Origin: Campylobacter sp. UBA1713
GTDB lineage: Bacteria > Campylobacterota > Campylobacteria > Campylobacterales > Campylobacteraceae
NCBI GenBank assembly: GCA_002317305.1
Contig: DCIZ01000150.1
Coordinates: 10,141 to 17,356 of the forward strand
Reading direction: 5' to 3'
Length of the DNA stretch: 7,216 nucleotides
A program made the position numbers and the translations under genes. Shown here piece after piece: positions 1-4,843 of this stretch (within the stretch, counting starts at the first letter, position 1; the number at the start of each line of letters is the position of its first letter). The notes beneath the pieces are model-generated. The model was not told the DNA's origin, ran no database searches, and was given only the letters and a program-made list of their open reading frames with translations.

Positions 1-47
1 GATTTATCGAAAAGAAAAACGGCGGCGAGACTACAAAAAAGCGTTAG
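1..47 (+). CDS. Possible 3' end of an upstream gene, basic C-terminal tail
   Basis: Reading from position 3, the frame is open to a TAG at 45-47 and gives a short hydrophilic tail ending NGGETTKKR. I do not recognise the protein. The reason for calling it is comparative: the inverted copy at the other end of the window (7178-7216, - strand) reads EKENGGGTRKKR in the corresponding frame and stops at the corresponding TAG, with a mix of synonymous and replacement changes. A second frame (from position 1) is open to a TAG at 94-96, so the frame choice is not certain. If real, this gene lies just upstream of ksgA and could be transcribed with it. Confidence 0.35.
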   Translation, partial: FIEKKNGGETTKKR

Positions 48-63
48 TTTTTTACTAAAATTT
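9..63 (+). repeat. Left copy of a 55-bp inverted repeat spanning the window
   Basis: The segment matches the reverse complement of 7162-7216 at 48 of 55 positions without gaps. It contains the word AAAAAAGCGTTAG, followed by a T-run, so that A-run, GCGTTAG and T-run form a weak terminator-like hairpin over and just after the putative TAG stop at 45-47. It may be the shared 3' end of two related genes, or a dispersed repeat placed at gene ends. Confidence 0.7.
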
Positions 64-143
64 GCTTTGCCAAAATTTTTGCTATCAATACGCTAGATAT
101 CAGAGAAGTCAAATTTGCCTTTAACTTCATTTAAGGCTTTTTT

Positions 144-151
144 GATAGAAT
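144..151 (+). promoter_or_regulatory. Possible -10 box close to the ksgA start
   Basis: GATAGAAT fits the Campylobacter -10 pattern gnTAnaAT and follows a run of six T. It ends only 8 bases before the ATG at 160, so a transcript from it would have almost no leader. It could equally be chance, with ksgA read from a promoter further upstream. Confidence 0.25.
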
Positions 152-159
152 CGGCGGTT

Positions 160-903
160 ATGGAAAAGGTAAAAGCGAAGAAAAAATTCGGGCAGAATTT
201 TTTGATTGACGAAGTTGTTAAAGAGAAGATTTTCTTATCGATCCCCACAGGTTTAGAGCGAATCGTTGAAGTTGGGGGTGGCTTAGGAGATCTAACGAAG
301 AAGCTTTTGCAGACAGATGCAAGGGTGGATTGTTTTGAGATAGACAGTGAGCTTTTTGTTTTTTTAAAAGAGAAATTTGGTCGCGAGATAGCGAACGGAC
401 AGCTCACTTTGACAAATGCAGATGTGCTGCAAATTTGGCACGAACTAAGTCGCACGAAATATTTTTTGGTGGCAAATTTGCCTTACTACGTTGCGACACA
501 CATTATCTTACGCGCGCTAAAAGACGAAGCGTGCGATGGTTTTTTGGTCATGGTTCAAAAAGAGGTCGCTTTGAAATTTTGCGCAAAAAGTGGCACGCGT
601 GAATTTTGCGCCCTTAGCGTTTTGGCTGAAATTTTTGGCGGTTGCGAGCTACTTTTTGACGTAGAAGCCGCCTCTTTTGACCCCGCACCAAAAGTAACAT
701 CTGCAGTCATGAAACTTACCAAAAAAGAGCGCCCAAATTTAAACTATACGGCGTTTTGCGAATTTTTAAAGCGTGCTTTTTGTGCGCCACGAAAAACTTT
801 GCTAAAAAATTTAGGACTCAAAACTCACTCCAACATCTCACCGCTTGCCCGTCCGCATGAAGTCAGCGTTTCTCTGTATTTAGAACTATTTAAGAGCATT
901 TAG
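160..903 (+). CDS. ksgA: 16S rRNA (adenine(1518)-N6/adenine(1519)-N6)-dimethyltransferase
   Basis: KsgA/RsmA uses S-adenosylmethionine to dimethylate two adjacent adenines in the 3'-terminal helix of 16S rRNA, a late 30S assembly checkpoint in the cytoplasm; loss gives kasugamycin resistance. The 247-residue product opens with KAKKKFGQNFLID, the family's N-terminal signature, then has the SAM-binding loop VEVGGGLGDLT (GGG where the C. jejuni protein, as I recall it, has GPG) and the catalytic motif IV NLPYY at residues 106-110. APRKTLLKNL marks the C-terminal rRNA-binding part. The frame is open back to a TTG at 115, but homology begins right after the ATG at 160, so I chose that start; there is no good Shine-Dalgarno site before it. 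The C-terminal domain is shorter than usual (about 265-270 residues in the family), lacking roughly 8-10 residues between LLKNL and the RPHE segment. Probably co-transcribed with rnj. Confidence 0.96.
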   Translation: MEKVKAKKKFGQNFLIDEVVKEKIFLSIPTGLERIVEVGGGLGDLTKKLLQTDARVDCFEIDSELFVFLKEKFGREIANGQLTLTNADVLQIWHELSRTKYFLVANLPYYVATHIILRALKDEACDGFLVMVQKEVALKFCAKSGTREFCALSVLAEIFGGCELLFDVEAASFDPAPKVTSAVMKLTKKERPNLNYTAFCEFLKRAFCAPRKTLLKNLGLKTHSNISPLARPHEVSVSLYLELFKSI

Positions 904-927
904 GACTCTTTTAAAGAAAGGAAATTT

Positions 928-2991
928 ATGGACGAAATTTACAACGAGGCAGATGTAACGCCACTAGAAAATGGCGAAAGCAACAGAAAAAAACGTGCAA
1001 AAAGACACAAAGCAAATTTACAAAAGGCACAAGCGGCAACAAGCGGCGAAGATACTACAAACGCAACAAATTCGCAAAATTCACAAAACGCATCAAAAAA
1101 GCAAAAAAAACGCCAAAAAGAGAGAAACGCCGTGCAGCAACAGCCGCAAAACCAGCCGCAAAACGAAGCTGACACCGAAACCGAAACACCAAAGAAAAAA
1201 CGCAAGAAAAAAAAGACAAAAGTCGTAAGGCTTGACGGCAACGAAGAGTGGCAGCTAGACATGAAAAGCGTGCTAAAAGCAAATTTGGAAATTCACGACG
1301 AAAGACTTCACCCGCTAAAAAATTTTGACAGCAGTGCAAACAGAGTTCGCATCACGCCGCTAGGTGGCATGGGCGAAATAGGCGGAAATATGACCGTTTT
1401 TGAGACAGAAGAGGACGCCATCATCGTAGACGTGGGCATGAGTTTTCCAGAAGACAGCATGCTAGGCGTGGACATTTTGGTGCCAGACTTTGACTACATT
1501 AGAAAGATAAAAGATAAAATTCGTGCCGTTGTCATAACGCACGCACACGAAGACCACATAGGCGCGATGCCGTATTTTTTCAAAGAATTCAAATTTCCCA
1601 TCTACGCTTCGCCACTTTCGCTGGGCATGATAAGCAACAAATTTGACGAACACGGGCTAAAAGAGGAGAGAAAATATTTTCGTCCAGTGGAGAAGAGACG
1701 GCTTTATGAGATAGGCGACTTTACCATAGAATTCATCCACATAACGCACTCCATCATAGACGCCTCAGCGCTTGCCATCATTACAGATGCTGGCACCATC
1801 ATTCACACGGGCGACTTTAAGATAGACCACACGCCTATAGACGGCTATCCGACAGACCTAAACAGGCTAGCACACTACGGCGACGAGGGCGTTTTGTGTC
1901 TCATGAGCGACTCGACAAACAGCCACAGAGAGGGCGTTACAAAGAGTGAAAGTAGCGTGGGAAAGACCTTTGACGCCATCTTTAGCAAAGCTAGCGGGCG
2001 AGTCATCATGAGCACGTTTAGCTCAAACATTCACCGCGTTTTTCAAGCCATAGAGCGTGGGCTGGCTTATAACAGAAAAATTTGCATCATCGGGCGGAGC
2101 ATGGAGAAAAATTTGTGGACAGCGATGGAGTTGGGCTACGTAAATTTGCCAAAGAGCATTTTCATAGACGCCGACCAAGTGAGCCGCTACCCAGACGACC
2201 AAGTGCTCATCATCACCACTGGTTCGCAAGGCGAAACGATGAGCGCGCTTTACAGAATGGCGACAGACGAGCACAAATACATAAAGATAAAGCCGTCAGA
2301 CCAGATCATCATCAGCTCAAAGGCGATTCCGGGCAACGAGGCGAGCGTTTCGGCGGTGCTAAACTTTTTGCTAAAAAGCGGCGCGAAGGTGGCTTATCAG
2401 GATTTTAGCGAAATTCACGTAAGCGGACATGCGTCTATAGAGGAGCAAAAGCTAATGCTTCGACTGGTAAAACCGAAGTATTTTTTGCCAGTTCATGGCG
2501 AATTTAACCACATAGCAAAGCACAAAGAGACGGGCATAGAGTGCGGCGTGGAGGAGAAAAACATCTTGCTGATGAACGATGGCGACCAAGTCGAAGTGTG
2601 TGGCAAAAGCATAAAACGTGTAAAGACGGTAAAAACGGGCAAGGTTTTCATAGACAACCAGATAAACAAGCAGATAGAAAACGAAGTAGTCATCGACAGG
2701 CAGCAGCTAGCTGAGGCGGGCGTCATAACCATCGTTAGCCAAATAGACAAGTCGGCTAAAAAGATCATAAAAAACCGCGTCATTAGCCATGGCGTCGTAT
2801 CTGTGCGGCAAAACAGCACGCTTGCAAAAGACCTAGAAGCGGTTTTGGAGCAGTTTTTAAACAACGTGAAAAAGGAAATTCTAAACGACCAACGCGTTTT
2901 GGAGAGCCAAATTCGACAAACGGTGAGAAAACATGTGTTTAGGAAATTTAAAAAATACCCGACCATCGTGCCTGTGGTTTATTTGATGTAA
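928..2991 (+). CDS. rnj: Ribonuclease J (metallo-beta-lactamase/beta-CASP RNase)
   Basis: RNase J is a cytoplasmic 5'-to-3' exoribonuclease and endonuclease for mRNA decay and rRNA processing; in Helicobacter pylori it works with the helicase RhpA. Residues 1-130 are a disordered, Lys/Gln/Asn-rich extension with basic clusters (KKQKKRQKER near 57-66, KKKRKKKK near 89-96), as in the H. pylori enzyme. The nuclease core begins at RVRITPLGGMGEIGGN (139-154). Zinc ligands are visible: HAHEDH at 205-210, H274 in HITHS, D296 in HTGDF, and H523 in PVHGE. The beta-CASP part carries SDSTN (327-331), STFSSNIHR and the HVSGH loop (497-501); the C-terminal domain runs to 687. The ATG has an AAAGAAAGGA site just upstream, 24 bases after the ksgA stop, so the two genes likely form an operon. 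Length matches the roughly 690 residues of H. pylori RNase J. Confidence 0.97.
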   Translation: MDEIYNEADVTPLENGESNRKKRAKRHKANLQKAQAATSGEDTTNATNSQNSQNASKKQKKRQKERNAVQQQPQNQPQNEADTETETPKKKRKKKKTKVVRLDGNEEWQLDMKSVLKANLEIHDERLHPLKNFDSSANRVRITPLGGMGEIGGNMTVFETEEDAIIVDVGMSFPEDSMLGVDILVPDFDYIRKIKDKIRAVVITHAHEDHIGAMPYFFKEFKFPIYASPLSLGMISNKFDEHGLKEERKYFRPVEKRRLYEIGDFTIEFIHITHSIIDASALAIITDAGTIIHTGDFKIDHTPIDGYPTDLNRLAHYGDEGVLCLMSDSTNSHREGVTKSESSVGKTFDAIFSKASGRVIMSTFSSNIHRVFQAIERGLAYNRKICIIGRSMEKNLWTAMELGYVNLPKSIFIDADQVSRYPDDQVLIITTGSQGETMSALYRMATDEHKYIKIKPSDQIIISSKAIPGNEASVSAVLNFLLKSGAKVAYQDFSEIHVSGHASIEEQKLMLRLVKPKYFLPVHGEFNHIAKHKETGIECGVEEKNILLMNDGDQVEVCGKSIKRVKTVKTGKVFIDNQINKQIENEVVIDRQQLAEAGVITIVSQIDKSAKKIIKNRVISHGVVSVRQNSTLAKDLEAVLEQFLNNVKKEILNDQRVLESQIRQTVRKHVFRKFKKYPTIVPVVYLM

Positions 2992-3006
2992 ATTTGTGGT
3001 GCGTTC

Positions 3007-3055
3007 AGACTTCAGAATGTAGAGCGTAGAACACAGAGTGTAGATTGCGGAAATT
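3007..3055 (+). repeat. Degenerate heptanucleotide tandem repeat after rnj
   Basis: Seven consecutive 7-base units can be read: CAGACTT, AGAATGT, AGAGCGT, AGAACAC, AGAGTGT, AGATTGC, GGAAATT. They share an AGA/GGA opening with a variable end. A similar heptamer run lies on the other strand at 6486-6520, so this is probably a dispersed repeat family and not a local accident. Confidence 0.6.
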
Positions 3056-3062
3056 TGCCGTT

Positions 3063-3094
3063 ATTCTTAGGGTGGCGAAAGTTGCCCGAAGAAT
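3063..3094 (+). repeat. GAAA-capped hairpin, dispersed-repeat type; possible terminator
   Basis: ATTCTT (3063-3068) pairs with AAGAAT (3089-3094), and GGGTGGC pairs with GTTGCCC (with G-T pairs) around a GAAA loop at 3077-3080; one A-G mismatch separates the two stems. It could stop rnj transcription, but no T-run follows on either strand. Its reverse complement resembles the block at 6366-6419 read on the - strand (GATTCTT, GG, CTTT, CCAC, GAAT, ACGGC in the same order), which favours a repeat-family element. Confidence 0.55.
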
Positions 3095-3114
3095 CTACTA
3101 GCGAAGAAGCGTGA

Positions 3115-3157
3115 GAATTTGCGTAAAAGCGAATTTTACAACAGAATTTGCCGAGCG
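3115..3157 (+). repeat. GAATTTG-type repeat segment
   Basis: GAATTTG occurs twice here, around a small hairpin GTAAAA-GCGAA-TTTTAC. The reverse complement shares the word AATTCGCTTTT with the - strand of 6460-6480, next to the second heptamer block. It appears to belong to the same composite intergenic repeat as the heptamers and the hairpin before it. Confidence 0.4.
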
Positions 3158-3272
3158 GTTAAGCGCCCAGCAAAAGCAACACCAGCGTTCCTCATTTGTG
3201 CATGGCGTCAAGTAAGATCAGCATAAGGTAAGGTTAAGTGAGAATTCGCTAGAATCGCTAACAAGGATATTT

Positions 3273-3435
3273 ATGTTGGGTTTTGTTGCTACTTTACTTT
3301 TTTAAGAGTATTCGCAACAAAACAACTATTTTCAAGCCTAATACTATTATCTCTAATACGCATTTCAACTCTTCCACAGATGTCAAGCCCACTCTTTCTC
3401 CTGACGCCCTAAGCACTGTTTTAACTAGCCCTTAG
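3273..3435 (+). pseudogene. Small ORF broken by a frameshift at a T-run; unrecognised
   Basis: An ATG at 3273 preceded by AAGGA opens a hydrophobic start (MLGFVATLLF) that stops at a TAA at 3303-3305, immediately after six T (3298-3303). With one T fewer, the reading would continue as KSIRNKTTIFKPNT and on through a Ser/Thr/Asn-rich segment to the TAG at 3433-3435, giving about 53 residues: a short hydrophobic N-terminus and a polar tail. I do not recognise the protein. It may be the wreck of a small secreted or membrane-anchored protein, a slippage-controlled gene, or chance; composition and codon use are weak evidence at this length. A 10-bp inverted repeat overlaps it. Confidence 0.25.
3280..3323. 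repeat. 10-bp perfect inverted repeat with 24-base loop
   Basis: GTTTTGTTGC (3280-3289) and GCAACAAAAC (3314-3323) are exact reverse complements. The loop holds the run of six T and a further TACT/AGTA pair. It lies over the start of the broken small ORF and could fold in RNA or mark an old insertion end. Confidence 0.5.
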
Positions 3436-3515
3436 CCAAAAAAGATTTTATCTACTATTTGCTTAAAGCAAATTTAAAAATTCGTTAAATTCATGCAAAT
3501 TTTGAATTTACGAAA
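3436..3515. other. AT-rich spacer before repeat A, with a 15-bp palindrome
   Basis: No gene is seen. TTTGCTTAAAGCAAA at 3458-3472 is a perfect odd palindrome. This upstream stretch is not shared with the second repeat copy, where the C' element takes its place. Confidence 0.4.
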
Positions 3516-3566
3516 AAATGCTTGGTGTTTAGAGAAAGTGCGGTGAAAAACTATGAAAGGTTTGAT

Positions 3567-3642
3567 AACAGCGTTAGAGATAACGGTCTTGGTCTTACAA
3601 CTAGTAGAAGTTTTGATAAAGCTTTTGGGCTAGATCAAAACT
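3567..3642 (+). ncRNA. Candidate structured RNA/hairpin element, copy 1
   Basis: Two hairpins lie in and after repeat A. The first is CGTTA-GAGA-TAACG (3572-3585), a GNRA-type loop; copy 2 has GAAA, also GNRA. The second pairs AGTTTTGAT (3609-3617) with ATCAAAACT (3634-3642) around a conserved loop containing AGC-TTTTGG-GCT. Against copy 2 the 5' arm differs at three positions, and the 3' arm differs at exactly the three partner positions. No T-run follows, so it is not a standard terminator. A reading frame also crosses it (ending at TAA 3649-3651), so RNA, single-stranded DNA and coding explanations remain open. Confidence 0.4.
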
Positions 3643-3776
3643 ATACCTAAATTTCCTATCACAAATTTTAGCCAACTCCTGCTTAACTCTACCTTAATGC
3701 AAATTTACTAAACGCTGAGCTCGCGGGGCGGCTCTGCAAAATCTCACAAAAATTCACTTAAATTTAAGCAAAAAAC

Positions 3777-3784
3777 GATAAAAT
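3777..3784 (+). promoter_or_regulatory. Predicted -10 box of the toxin-antitoxin operon
   Basis: GATAAAAT matches the Campylobacter -10 pattern gnTAnaAT and lies 61 bases before the antitoxin ATG, after a T/A-rich upstream stretch with the palindrome TTAAATTTAA. It sits at the very end of repeat part C. An alternative TATATT follows at 3787-3792. Confidence 0.5.
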
Positions 3785-3845
3785 TTATATTACACAAAAA
3801 TCAGTTTAGTTCGGTTTTTTAAAGAATAATATATAAAGGATTTTT

Positions 3846-4121
3846 ATGGCTACAGCTGTTTTACAAACAATAGTAGATGTAGATACAAAACAAGATGCAG
3901 AAACACTGTTTAATTCATTGGGTTTGGACATCGAAACGGCGATTTGTCTTTTTTTGCGTCAAGCCATTAACCAACAGAAAATTCCTTTTGACATCGTTTT
4001 GCCGCAGTATAATTTTTCAGAAAAAACTTTGTCTGCGATCGATGAAGCAAGAAAAATCAGCAAAGATGCGTCCTCAAAATCTTACTCAAGTGCAAAAGAA
4101 CTTTTTGAGGATTGTGAATAG
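3846..4121 (+). CDS. RelB/DinJ-family antitoxin
   Basis: The 91-residue product is a type II antitoxin expected to bind and neutralise the RNase toxin encoded next to it, and to repress their shared promoter through an N-terminal ribbon-helix-helix fold. The RHH region spans about residues 1-45 (LQTIVDVDTKQDAETLFNSL, then GLDIETAICLFLRQAI), with the family's G-L-D-I/x-x-A-I-x-L-F-L pattern and the IPFDI segment that follows it in DinJ proteins. Residues 55-91 are a charged, flexible toxin-binding tail. AAAGGA lies five bases before the ATG. The TAG stop shares its G with the GTG start of the toxin gene, so translation is coupled. Family assignment rests on motif pattern, length and partner; a gene symbol is not given because relB and dinJ names are used loosely. 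Confidence 0.88.
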   Translation: MATAVLQTIVDVDTKQDAETLFNSLGLDIETAICLFLRQAINQQKIPFDIVLPQYNFSEKTLSAIDEARKISKDASSKSYSSAKELFEDCE

Positions 4122-4420
4122 TGGAATGCATTTTAAAGAAAACTTCTCAATTTAAAGCAAGTTTTAAATTGGCAAAAAAACGCGGGCTGGATATCTCTCT
4201 CCTCGAAAATATTGTAAACAAGCTAATGAAAGATGAGCCTCTTGAAGAGAAGAATCATAATCATGAGCTTGTGGGAAATTTTAAGGGAATTTGGGAGTGC
4301 CATATTCAGCCTGACTGGCTTTTGCTATATTTAAAAGAGTATGATGATAAGGTAAAAAGAGATATTTTGGTTCTTACTTTGGTTGATACGGGGAGACATA
4401 GCGATATCTTTAAGAAGTAG
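4121..4420 (+). CDS. yafQ: YafQ-family toxin (ribosome-associated mRNA endoribonuclease)
   Basis: YafQ toxins of the RelE superfamily cut mRNA in the ribosome when freed from their antitoxin. The 99-residue product keeps the family core: H48 in NHEL, G52-N-F-K-G, then ECHIQPDWLLLY (59-70) and DTGRHSDIF (89-97). By comparison with E. coli YafQ, the catalytic set H50, H63, D67, H87 and F91 corresponds to H48, H61, D65, H93 and F97, so all key residues are present and the toxin looks intact. The usual RTG before the last His is DTG here. The start is GTG, overlapping the antitoxin stop by one base (TAGTG), with no separate strong ribosome site; this fits low, coupled toxin synthesis. The first residues (KKTSQFKASFKLAKKRGLD) match the family's N-terminal helix. 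Confidence 0.92.
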   Translation: MECILKKTSQFKASFKLAKKRGLDISLLENIVNKLMKDEPLEEKNHNHELVGNFKGIWECHIQPDWLLLYLKEYDDKVKRDILVLTLVDTGRHSDIFKK

Positions 4421-4431
4421 ATATGTGACTT

Positions 4432-4480
4432 TGCAAATCTCACAAAAATTCACTTAAATTTAAGCAAAAAACGATAAAAT
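4432..4480 (+). repeat. Repeat part C' (second copy) with promoter-like box
   Basis: These 49 bases repeat 3735-3784 with a single one-base length change. They begin 11 bases after the toxin stop, so the antitoxin-toxin pair is bracketed by direct copies of C. The copy ends in GATAAAAT (4473-4480), the same -10-like box that serves the antitoxin, here pointing into repeat A'. A third, 16-base fragment of C (TGCAAATCTCACAAAA) ends the second composite unit at 4727-4742. Confidence 0.8.
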
Positions 4481-4507
4481 ACGCCTAACGCATGAAGTAA
4501 ATTAGTT

Positions 4508-4742
4508 AAATGCTTGGTGTTTAGAGAAAGTGCGGTGAAAAACTATGAAAGGTTTGATAACAGCGTTAGAAATAACGGTCTTGGTCTTACAACTAGTAGA
4601 AGCCTTAATTAAGCTTTTTGGCTAATTTAAGGCTAGCTTTACATTCCTGATACTAATTTTAGCCAACTCCTGCTTAACTCTACCTTAATGCAAATTTACT
4701 AAACGCTGATCTCGCGGGGGTGGCTCTGCAAATCTCACAAAA
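4508..4742 (+). repeat. Composite direct repeat, copy 2 (A'-B'), right of the TA pair
   Basis: A' (4508-4602) matches 3516-3610 at 94 of 95 positions, B' (4655-4726) matches 3664-3734 with a few changes, and a truncated C follows. The middle stretch is diverged but keeps the stem-loop. Compared with copy 1 the order is permuted (C'-A'-B'), as in a tandem array into which the toxin-antitoxin pair was placed at a C junction. Confidence 0.85.
4559..4634 (+). ncRNA. Candidate structured RNA/hairpin element, copy 2
   Basis: CGTTA-GAAA-TAACG (4564-4577) keeps the small GNRA hairpin. AGCCTTAA (4601-4608) pairs with TTAAGGCT (4627-4634), replacing the TTTTG/CAAAA stem of copy 1 with a different but still complementary stem, while the loop words AAGCTTTT and GGCTA are kept. 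The reading frame crossing copy 1 stops early here (TAA at 4609-4611), so the stem is better conserved than the peptide. Function unknown. Confidence 0.4.
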
Positions 4743-4764
4743 CCATAAAACCACAAAACAAAAA

Positions 4765-4833
4765 AACAAAAAGCAAAGCGTAAAATTCTCAAATTTAAAA
4801 TAAATTTAAAATTTAAATTCCACGCCTCGCTTT
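4765..4833 (-). terminator. Possible gdhA terminator region
   Basis: Read on the - strand after the gdhA stop, AAAGCG (from 4833) can pair with CGCTTT (to 4775) around AT-rich inner stems (AATTTAA/TTAAATT), followed by a T-rich tract (CTTTTTGTTTTTTTG). The stem is long-looped and imperfect, so this is a weak intrinsic terminator at best. Confidence 0.4.
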
Positions 4834-4843
4834 ACAAAATCTA

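Larger units (their letters stand above)
3516..3784 (+). repeat. Composite direct repeat, copy 1 (A-B-C), left of the TA pair
   Basis: Part A (3516-3610) is 94/95 identical to 4508-4602. It is followed by a stem-loop (3609-3642), then by part B (3664-3734), near-identical to 4655-4726, and part C (3735-3784), near-identical to 4432-4480. B has a few changes in the GC-rich stretch before GGCTCTGC, and C differs by one A in a run. The stretch between A and B is the most diverged part. Part C reaches the promoter region of the antitoxin gene. No transposase or integrase is encoded nearby in the window. Confidence 0.85.

Noticed and set aside
93..455. Open frame of 120 codons on the - strand over ksgA
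   Set aside because: It lies antisense to the clearly identified ksgA, has no recognisable motif and looks like a shadow of the real frame.
939..1339. Several open frames, both strands, over the start of rnj
   Set aside because: They are by-products of the Lys/Asn/Gln-rich low-complexity extension (for example long Phe/Cys-rich antisense translations).
2493..2966. 157-codon open frame on the - strand within rnj
   Set aside because: It is antisense to the conserved C-terminal part of RNase J; its composition mirrors that gene and there is no ribosome site.
3007..3055. Possible CRISPR-like array
   Set aside because: The units are contiguous 7-mers without spacers, so this is a minisatellite-type repeat.
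3151..3172. tRNA-Ser/Leu-like word GCCGAGCGGTTAAGCGCC
   Set aside because: It resembles a D-arm, but no acceptor stem, anticodon arm or GGTTCGAATCC-type T-arm follows; it more likely belongs to the GAATTTG-type repeat.
3895..4155. 86-codon open frame overlapping the antitoxin gene
   Set aside because: It runs in another frame of the clearly recognisable RelB-like gene and has no family features.
4483..4570. Integron attC-like ends (GCCTAAC at 4483-4489 and GTTAGAA at 4565-4571, with CTAACGC/GCGTTAG complementary)
   Set aside because: The interior is not palindromic, the 5' end is absent from copy 1 of repeat A, and no integrase is present; the match is short enough to be chance.
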